From NCBI GenBank assembly GCA_022385755.1, contig MU278353.1:767000-830999 (forward strand): DNA of 64,000 nt, in the 5' to 3' direction. The position numbers and the translations under genes were made by a program. Origin of the DNA: Trametopsis cervina (lineage: Eukaryota; Basidiomycota; Agaricomycetes; Polyporales; Irpicaceae). A model generated the notes under the pieces. The model was not told where the DNA came from. It saw only the letters and a list, made by a program, of their open reading frames with translations, and ran no database searches. Shown piece after piece: positions 57,026 through 64,000 of the stretch; the stretch's first letter is position 1; the number at the start of each line of letters is the position of its first letter.

Positions 57026-60000
57026 ATGGAAAGCAAGAAGAGAAAACGCGAAGACGACGCGGATCCTGCGGCTACGACGGTTGTCACATATCATGCGCCC
57101 AATGGACGAACGTTCAGTCGCGTGTTCAAAGGTCGGTGGCAATCACTGACAGTGTGGTTGTCGAAACTGAACACCGTGTACAGAGAAGTCTCTTGAGCAT
57201 ACACGAGAAACCGTAAGGAAGAAACTGAACCTCAGCCCGAACGTGAAGTTAGAACTAGCTCAGCTTCGGAATGATAAGGTGGTGGATCTGGAGGACGGTG
57301 CGTGTTCAAACATTGGACACAGACACGTCCGTCTAATTAATGAATCACAGATGACGACTTCCTCGCGCTTCGTGCTCTGGCTCGTACGAATATGTCGCTG
57401 GACATTTTAGTGACAGTCAGCAGCCACTCTCCCGGCAGCAGTGAGCCCCAACATGATACTACTGTCGCACAACAGGTACATATTCTGTCACGGGACCCTT
57501 CATATTTTCTCATGCTATATTCCAGCCTCTCGAGTTAGTAGATGTCACGCTATCCAGTACTCGGTTGTCCGATTCCAGACAACGGTCCTCGGCCGCTACA
57601 CCTGATCCCAGTCACAATGGCCAGGTATGGGTTCCCACCGCCACTTCGACACCACACAACCTCGAGAGTCTCCCTGCACCGAGACAGAAGGTGAAGGTGA
57701 ACCGAGGTGTTGACACTTACGCTACCGCGGATGCTGGGCCTTCTGCTTCCCCATCCTTTGTTCCGGTACCCCTCGACTCCTCACCCAAGTCACCGCCCAA
57801 AAAGAAGGTAAGGATCTCTAAGACTGTTAATCAAGAGCCTGTGGGGCTTGCGTCTGCTACGAACGATGTAGCTGTAGGCGACTCAGCATCCGAACCGAAG
57901 AAGACTGGGAAGGAGTCCAGAGCTACGACGAAAGTAACAGCTGAGCCGGCGAAGAAAACAACGAAGGAGAAGAAGAAGGCGTCCCATGATGGAACAGAGC
58001 CCGATCTTATAACATCGGACCCTACAACGACAGTGAAGAAGCGTAAGACTGCTATGCCTGAGGAACCAGAGCAGCCTATTGCATCCTCTTCCAAACTTCC
58101 ACGCGCGGAACCCCTTCCATCACAAGGTGAAAACGCTCTAAAGAAAAGTAAAACTTCGAAAAAGGTGCCCGACGAAGAGTACGACGAATCTACTCCTGAA
58201 CCGAAACGCCGGAGAACTGGGAAGGATAAAGTGGCGGTAGCCAAATCCGGTCCGAAGGAGAAGAAATCAACTCATGTTCTTGATGTTGTGGAAGTTGCTA
58301 CAACACCCACCCCTCTCGCAGGTCAGACCGGGAGTACTCCATCACCAGTTGCCGACACTCCAGACCAGTTGTCATCGCAAGTAAAAACACCCGGTCAGAG
58401 GGGCAGGCCGCGCAAAGTGAAAGTGGGGGAGGCCACCCTGGGTAAGGGGAAAGGAAAGGCGGCCAAGGCAGGCGAATCCGCTGTGGTAGATAAAGGTAGG
58501 GTCGACGACCATCTCTTTTGATTTTTTCTCATTAACTTTCTTAGATGGTGATGTCACACCTCCAGCCGATCTTGAAACTGTAAAGGCTGGAGTAAGGGAG
58601 ACTATCCGCCTCTTCGTGAAAAATCTAGGTCGATCCTCAGATTCTACGCCTCCAGGTAACCCACCTGCTGCCACACAACCAGTTGCTTCAACTGAGACAT
58701 CTCTATCACAAAAGCCTCGCGGGTCTAGTCTTGAACCTCAACGCCCGGCCACTGCAGTGGCCGCAGCCGATGCACCCTCCGTCCCTGTAGCAGCACCGGA
58801 ACCCAGTACTGTGGTAGCAAACATGGGCGACTCGTTAGAGATTGCTCCCGACTCTTCATCTGCCTCTGCGGAACATCTAATCCCCCCTACCGACTCGAAT
58901 GCCGCTTCGAAGCGTCGAACTGCCACCGCAGTTGCAAAATGCCCCGCATGCTTGCAACGTCCTTTCCACCTTCTCTCAAAGTGTCCCACTGTGCTCGCTG
59001 GACCGGAATCACTTCGAAAAAGGATTACCGAGCTGAGTCAGCCTGGTAGCAACCTCCAACTCGTGCGTGAGCTGCAAATTCTGCTGAAGAAAGCTGAGGA
59101 GAATGAGGCGCAGACAAGCACGCCCGCGAAGGCAACCAATGGGGACAAACGCCCACCTAGTGCCGAGTCTAGGGGAGTGGATGGTTCGCTCCTTGCGACT
59201 ACCTTAGCATCTCCTGAAATCCCAGCTGCTACCGATCTTCCATCGGTACCTGTAGGGTCGAAGATGTCGGAAGTTGACATCGAGGCGGGAGATGACAGCA
59301 GCTCCGAAAGCTCAAGCGATGACGAGTCTGACGAAGACGATGAAGTTAAAGATATATTGAAACCCACGATCAATGTTGACACATTGACCTCATACATTCC
59401 CTCCGAAATCGACGTGGAGGCTCTATTGAGAGGACCGGTTCCTTCTCAGAAAGTTACTAGTATTGTCGATAAAATACTTGCGCAAGATGACAACGAAAGC
59501 GAAGAATCGGACGTTGAAGACCTAGCGTCTGTGGAAGAAGAGAAGAACGAAAAGGCATTCCGACGGCTGTCTCAGCGAATACGGCGTGAGGCATCGACGT
59601 CTGACGAAGGTGATCCTGAATCGGCAAGTGACCTGGGGAAGGATAGCACCCACACACCGCCACTGCCAAATCGCGACGAGGCTACATCAGTGCCTCAAGA
59701 GCCGGTACGTTTTTCTCTTCCTGTCACTGTAGGGAGTATTGAGTAACTGGAGCGTAGATCAGTACCATGACCGAAGCCTCTTCCGCCAAGGAAGTGTTTG
59801 GCCTGTTACAGGCACGGACCCCCTCCCCGGTGCCTTCTGAAGATGCGCATGCCACCGACTCTCGAACAGCAAAAGCGGTACTTCCGAAGAATGCGGCGCG
59901 GGCTTCGTCGCAATATAACGGCAAGCCTTCTGAGGAAATGGTCCCTTCCTCTGATCCTGGAGATGATCTCGGTGGTCAAAAGGAAGAGGATGACTCCTCT

Positions 60001-61413
60001 TCATCCTCGGAATCTGAGCACTCTGTCGTACATGAGGTCGCTACTCCCGCCGCTTCGGTGACTACAAAACCACAGACTCCAAATGATGCATCCGACAAAA
60101 TGGAAGCGTCCCCTGGCCCCAGCAAGATTACCCCCGCTCCAATTCGTATCACCTCACCGCTGCTACAGGAAAATGCGGATGACGAGGACCCAATTCAGCC
60201 TTCCGAGGACCGGTCTTCTCAATCCTCTGACCCTATCGAGTTCGATGGTGAGGAAACGTTGGAAGGCGCCCTCACGCCGCCTTCGTTGTCTCCCTTGAAG
60301 TTCGGAACGACAAGAAAAATGAAAGACAGGAACGGTAGAGTTCCTACAGACCCGCTTGCCAAGCTTGAAATACAGCCGCTTCGGTCGCAATCGGAAGAAA
60401 GCGCGACAGCCAAGCCTGTTCCCGCCTCAACTTCGAAAGAGGAACCAGCAAATCATGCACCCCCTGCGGCATCTACCCGTGAGGTCAAAAAGCCGAAAAC
60501 ACGCCTTGATTCTACTCCAGTTACACCTTCTCTTCCTACAGAACCTACACCCAAACGACGGGGGAGGCCGCCGTTGACGGCTGAAGAGAAACAGCGTCGA
60601 GCCGCTGAGAAAGAACAGAAGGCTGCAGAGAAGAAGGCCCTGAAAACTAAAGTTCGTCAAAAGACTACCGTCAAAACGCCCAAGGGCAGGAAAAGCACTG
60701 TGTTGGACTCGACTCCCATCCCTAATCCTACAGTGTCTGGTCTGACCGGGTCGTCAAAGGAGAGCCCTGAGGGTACGCCTGAGGCCCAGCACAATGGGAA
60801 TGGCACCACTGAATGGACCATTTTGGAACAAACCCCTGAGACAGCGGACATGACTATGATTGACGAGTTGCAGCCGAGTAGTCCTGGGCAAAGCGAGAAA
60901 GACGTCCATGACACTCCAGGGAACAACCCTTCACCAGTTGCTGCGTTGGAAATCGAGGCCCAAAGTTCACAAGCCAAAGCTCCTTCAAAGACCCGAGATG
61001 TGTTGAAGACTCCTGCTACCAAGGTCAAGGGCGTCACATCTGCAACACCTCTGTTCCTCCCAAGCGAGACTCAGGCTGCTTCTCAGGACTCGCCACAAGC
61101 CCATCTTGACAGCCAGTTGTCACCATTGATATTCCGCGGGGCGGCATCGCAGAAGGCGACCACCATGCGACCCGTCTCGTCTTGGACCCAGAAGCGCTTC
61201 CCCCGTCTCTCTGATATCGCCAGCCAGGCAGTGTTCAGTCCCCTCACGTCGCATCCTATCCCTGTGCCTCCCTCGAACGCCGACAAGAAGAAGCCTCTCA
61301 ATCCGTTTGCGGCCGGCGATGACGACTCTTCTGAATCCGAGAGCTCTGACTCGGAAGATGACGCCCCTTCGCACATACCAAAGAACAGGCGAGCGGGCGT
61401 ACAGAAGAAATGA
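57026..61413 (+). CDS. Large nuclear protein: ubiquitin-like N-terminus, zinc knuckle, AT-hooks
   Basis: About 1,370 aa. Start MESKKRKREDDADPAATTVV; the first intron joins TYHAPNGRTFSRVFK to EKSLEHTRETVRKKLNLSPN, giving VKLELAQLRNDKVVDLEDDD, FLALRALARTNMSLDILVTV: a beta-helix-beta pattern like a ubiquitin/PB1 fold. Then long Lys/Ser/Pro disorder with an AT-hook (GQRGRPRKVKVG at about 58393). A CCHC-type knuckle CPACLQRPFHLLSKC (C-x2-C-x5-H-x4-C, at about 58941) is followed by a helix (ESLRKRITELSQPGSNLQLV, RELQILLKKAEEN). An acidic run (DDSSSESSSDDESDEDDE) and IDVEALLRGPVPSQKVTSIV follow. The last exon adds a second AT-hook (PKRRGRPPLTAEEKQRRAAE) and the end TQKRFPRLSDIASQAVFSPL, KKKPLNPFAAGDDDSSESES, HIPKNRRAGVQKK. 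A chromatin or nucleolar role is inferred. In-frame upstream ATG at 56966 is possible. Confidence 0.78.
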
Positions 61414-61597
61414 ATAGACGAAACGCGAAGTCCAGCAGTCGCGGTAGTTGTCTTTCTTCATGTTATCCTTGGTGTTCTATCCTTTGCTATCCATGCTGTT
61501 TTGCATATTTTCCAATCCTGACATTCCGAAGTATCGTATCTCATAGCACACAACTAGTCTATCGTATAGTACACATCCCGAATTTATTTTACATCTA

Positions 61598-63067
61598 TTA
61601 TGCGGCTACAGCAACAGGACGCAAGACCTGCTCCTTCAAAGCAGGTTCTACCTTCGCTGCTCCCATCACGTCTGGTTGAGCGTGGTTGATCTGGAGCTTG
61701 TGAGCGCGGCACTCGGCCAAGAAGTCCGTGAACATCTGAATGACATGTCAGCATCGAACAAACACGACGGATCACCTGAGACTCACCTCGATGGTGTCAA
61801 GGGGTCCACCTGCGCTCTCGGGGTGGAACTGCACACCCCACACTTTCTTGCCAGATTCAGTGGTCGACTTGATGCCCTCCACGGAAGAGTCATTGCAGTT
61901 GATGAAGAAGGGTTCCCAGCCTTGAGGGAACGGATCCTGGAGCTTCAGGGCGTATTGATGGTTTTGGCTATTTCAAACCAGAAAAGTAAGGGACTGCGAG
62001 CAAAAGGATAAAGTGGTCCGCATACCTCGTGACATACACACGACCAGCCTTGATAGAGCCGGACGAAGACAAGGCAAGCACCGGCTGATTGTGACCACGG
62101 TTTCCGAACGTCATGCGGTACGCATCCAGACCCGCAGCGATACCAATGACCTGATGACCCATGCAAATACCAAACACAGGCTTCTCCCACTCGGCCAAAG
62201 TCTTGCGGAGGTGCATGGCAGCCTCCATGCAGTGGTTGGGGTCACCAGGACCGTTTGTCAAAAAGAGACCATCGAACTGGTCGCGGATCTGGTTGAAGTT
62301 GTAGTTCCATGGCAGGACGGTAACAGATGCACCACGACGGACGAGGGAGCGGAGGATGTTGGCCTTGGCACCGAAGTCGAGAACTGCGATTTTGACGTCA
62401 CCGGTGGGGTTCAGAGTGTACGGGGCCTTCGTAGAGACTTGAGAGACTAAGTTCTCAGTGGTGGGATCCCAGTACTCTGATTCAGCAGGAGCAGCCGCGC
62501 TCGCGTCAGCGCCGACGGCCAAACGGCCGAGAGTTGTGCCCTGGTCACGAAGGAGGGTTGTGATGGCACGGGTGTCGACGCCGGTGATGCCTGGTACTCC
62601 GTGGCGGTTACACCATGAATGGAGCGACTCGACGGCGAGGTAATGTGAAAATCTCTCTGCTACGTCTGCAACCACGACCGCGCTGCATTGTATGCGCTCC
62701 GACTCGAGGTAGACACCGACATCGTGGGCATCGATAGGTGTCTTATTTGTGGGAACACCATAGTTTCCGATGAGAGGAGTAGTGAAAACGAGGATTTGAC
62801 CGCGATATGACGGGTCCGTCATGGACTCGGTGTCTACAACCCAAATAATGAGTACACCCCTACAGCACAACAGAATGGCAGCTTACAAGAAGTGATTGAG
62901 GTGGAGAATACTGTTTCTCCAAATATGCTTTTGGGTGCGCCGAAGGAGCGTCCTTGGAAGGACTGTCCCGACTTGAGGTGGAGCACGGCGGGGACTGGTG
63001 TTGAGGGGGCATGGGTCGCCAAACCTCGGGCGAGACGCGTGTTACGGATGAAGATACGAGCGAGCAT
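61598..63067 (-). CDS. CPA1: Carbamoyl-phosphate synthase (arginine-specific), small subunit
   Basis: Glutamine amidotransferase subunit that supplies ammonia to the large subunit for carbamoyl phosphate in arginine synthesis. N-terminus MLARIFIRNTRLARGLATHA is a mitochondrial presequence. Then VPAVLHLKSGQSFQGRSFGA, IFGETVFSTSIT, intron, SYRGQILVFTTPLIGNYGVP, HSWCNRHGVPGITGVDTRAI, TTLLRDQGTTLGRLAVG, DVKIAVLDFGAKANILRSLV, FDGLFLTNGPGDPNHCMEAA, the nucleophile Cys in KPVFGICMGHQVIGIAAGLD, and FGNRGHNQPV. After an intron: NHQYALKLQDPFPQGWEPFF, VWGVQFHPESAGGPLDTIE (His and Glu of the triad), MFTDFLAECRAHKLQ and the end KEQVLRPVAVAA (stop 61598-61600). The gene is complete. A small spliced ORF lies 24 nt upstream of this ATG and probably controls it. 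Confidence 0.96.
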
Positions 63068-63091
63068 TGTGTACGAAGTAGCTAGAATGAT

Positions 63092-63236
63092 TTAATGACT
63101 GAGGAGCGAGAAAACGAGGTCACTGAGATAACTGGAGGGACGTTGGATGAGCTCGAGCACGCGACTGCGAACGTTCAACGAACGAACGCGAGGAGGAACC
63201 GACTTACTCGTCGCGAGTGTTCTGGGTGAAAATCAT
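63092..63236 (-). CDS. Spliced upstream ORF: arginine attenuator peptide-like leader of CPA1
   Basis: The ATG at 63236 opens a 29-nt exon (63236-63208; MIFTQNTRD plus two bases). A 76-nt intron follows (63207-63132, donor gtaagt, acceptor cctccag). The second exon (63131-63092) restores phase and reads D-Y-L-S-D-L-V-F-S-L-L-S-H, stop TAA at 63094-63092, 24 nt before the CPA1 ATG. Total 22 residues. Fungal CPA1/arg-2 mRNAs carry a 22-25 residue uORF, the arginine attenuator peptide, that stalls ribosomes at its stop codon when arginine is high; its core is D-Y-(L/I)-S-D-H-(L/I)-W. The first five core residues match here; H-L-W is L-V-F. If the intron is retained, translation stops after 10 codons because the donor itself supplies TAA. 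Position, length and core support the call; regulation is inferred. Confidence 0.75.
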
Positions 63237-63514
63237 GTACGAGCGGGGTCGCTCAGGAGTCAGAGGGTTGCGGCAAGTCGCCTTGTATAGAGCGCAAAAT
63301 GTGGTGGTGGGTAAAGTTGAGTCAATAAACCTGGCGCAGGTGGCATGTCCAAAATTTTGTCATCTCCGCTAACTTAATAATTGTGAGTCAATCCCGACGC
63401 ATACCATATTCGGGCTCCCGCCGCCTATATTTGGATAATATACAGGACATTGCAGAGCACATCGTCGAGTATGGCAGTTGTGCTGCATGTAATAATACAC
63501 CGTAATTGCGATAT

Positions 63515-64000
63515 TTATTCCCAATCGCTATCCTCCTCGTCGCTTCCTCCTTTCTTCTGAGAGGCAGACGGCTTTGGCACTTTGGGCTGGGTAGGCTTGG
63601 ATTTCGCCTCTGGACCCTCTTCCTCTTCCTCTTCCTCTTCCTCGTCTTCCTCGTCTTCCTCGCTATCGTCCTCGTCTTCTTCCTCCTCATCATCATCCTC
63701 TTCCTCCTCATCGTCGTCCCCCTCCTCATCATCATCGTCCTCACTTGCTTCCTCAGTCTTAGAATCTCCCGCGTTGCTCACTTGAGAAGAAACGACGTCA
63801 TAGCTGTCTTCGCTACTGATTCTACTAGGCGTACCACTCAGCTCAGTCACAGCTTCCGATTTAATAGCAGTCAATGTCTTGGTTGATTCAGCAAGGTTGA
63901 CTGCCGGTGCTGATGGTGTAGCGGCCTTGTCGACAGTTTCTTCGTCGTCGCTTTCCCAGTCGATGTCTTCCTCGCTCTCGACAGTACCTGCGTGAACGTT
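63515..64000 (-). CDS. BSD-domain protein, C-terminal part (gene continues past the window)
   Basis: Only the acidic C-terminus is inside the window. On the minus strand it reads TVESEEDIDWESDDEETVDK, then NLAESTKTLTAIKSEAVTEL, SGTPSRISSEDSYDVVSSQV, SNAGDSKTEEASEDD, about 45 residues of nearly pure Asp/Glu, then KPTQPKVPKPSASQKKGGSD and the end EEDSDWE (stop 63515-63517). The I-D-W-E-S-D, S-E-D-S-Y-D-V-V-S and terminal D-W-E blocks are typical of fungal BSD-domain proteins (Dos2-like). The BSD domain itself would lie beyond 64000. The acidic run is encoded by GA-rich simple sequence (63620-63740). Confidence 0.65.
   Translation of the reverse strand, partial: NVHAGTVESEEDIDWESDDEETVDKAATPSAPAVNLAESTKTLTAIKSEAVTELSGTPSRISSEDSYDVVSSQVSNAGDSKTEEASEDDDDEEGDDDEEEEDDDEEEEDEDDSEEDEEDEEEEEEEEEGPEAKSKPTQPKVPKPSASQKKGGSDEEDSDWE
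63620..63740 (-). repeat. Acidic-codon simple sequence (GAA/GAC/GAG run)
   Basis: Trinucleotide-like tcc/tcg/tca runs on the + strand encode an Asp/Glu tract on the minus strand. They also create a false Ser-only frame on the + strand. Confidence 0.7.

Noticed and set aside
63582..63785. Plus-strand serine-only protein
   Set aside because: It is the antisense reading of the acidic tract of the BSD-domain protein.

Overview
The window is nuclear DNA of a filamentous basidiomycete, most likely an Agaricomycete. The genes are close together and cut by many short GT..AG introns, mostly about 50-75 nt. The protein families are typically fungal: an Rrp4 exosome subunit, Gcn5 with a PCAF-like N-terminus, a DUF4045 plus gelsolin-repeat protein, a CBM5/12 plus DUF3421 protein, a GH45-type endoglucanase, a GH17-like glycosidase and an Agaricomycete-style P450. 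I see no prokaryotic operon, CRISPR array, intact transposon or virus. All coding models were spliced by eye by matching reading phase to family conservation, so exon edges need RNA support.

Layout. 0-10 kb: 3' part of an MFS drug transporter (+), RRP4 (-), an ER cyclophilin with a likely alternative membrane-anchor exon (+), a secreted GH45-like protein (-) and GCN5 (+). 10-19 kb: a cytochrome P450 (+), a 1.9-kb gap holding a promoter-like block and a 22-codon ORF, three tandem genes (14.3-17.6 kb, +) with unrelated low-complexity bodies but one shared C-terminal motif, palmitoyl-protein thioesterase (-), and tRNA-Glu(CTC) (-). 19-30 kb is gene-poor: one conserved unknown nuclear-looking protein (-), simple repeats, then a CBM/DUF3421 protein (-). 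30-44 kb: a large tail-anchored-like Ser/Pro-rich protein (+), ribosomal protein S5/uS7 (-), an RRM-like coiled-coil protein (+), an aldo/keto reductase whose reading frame seems to need a one-nucleotide exon (-), and a small unknown protein (+). 44-46 kb is empty as far as I can see. 46-64 kb is dense: GPI-anchored Cys-rich protein (+), GH17-like enzyme (-), DUF4045/gelsolin protein (-), METTL16-type RNA m6A methyltransferase (+), complex I subunit NDUFB2 (-), a very long zinc-knuckle/AT-hook protein (+), carbamoyl-phosphate synthase small subunit CPA1 (-) and the C-terminus of a BSD-domain protein (-).

The genes are mostly unrelated housekeeping and secreted functions, not a single pathway cluster. 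Four points stand out. (1) A spliced upstream ORF in front of CPA1 encodes a peptide with the Asp-Tyr-Leu-Ser-Asp core of the fungal arginine attenuator peptide. (2) The aldo/keto reductase has a 5-nt exon followed by an apparent 1-nt exon. (3) The cyclophilin can end either in an HVEL retention signal or, through another phase-compatible acceptor, in a transmembrane anchor. (4) The tandem three-gene family keeps only one C-terminal motif.
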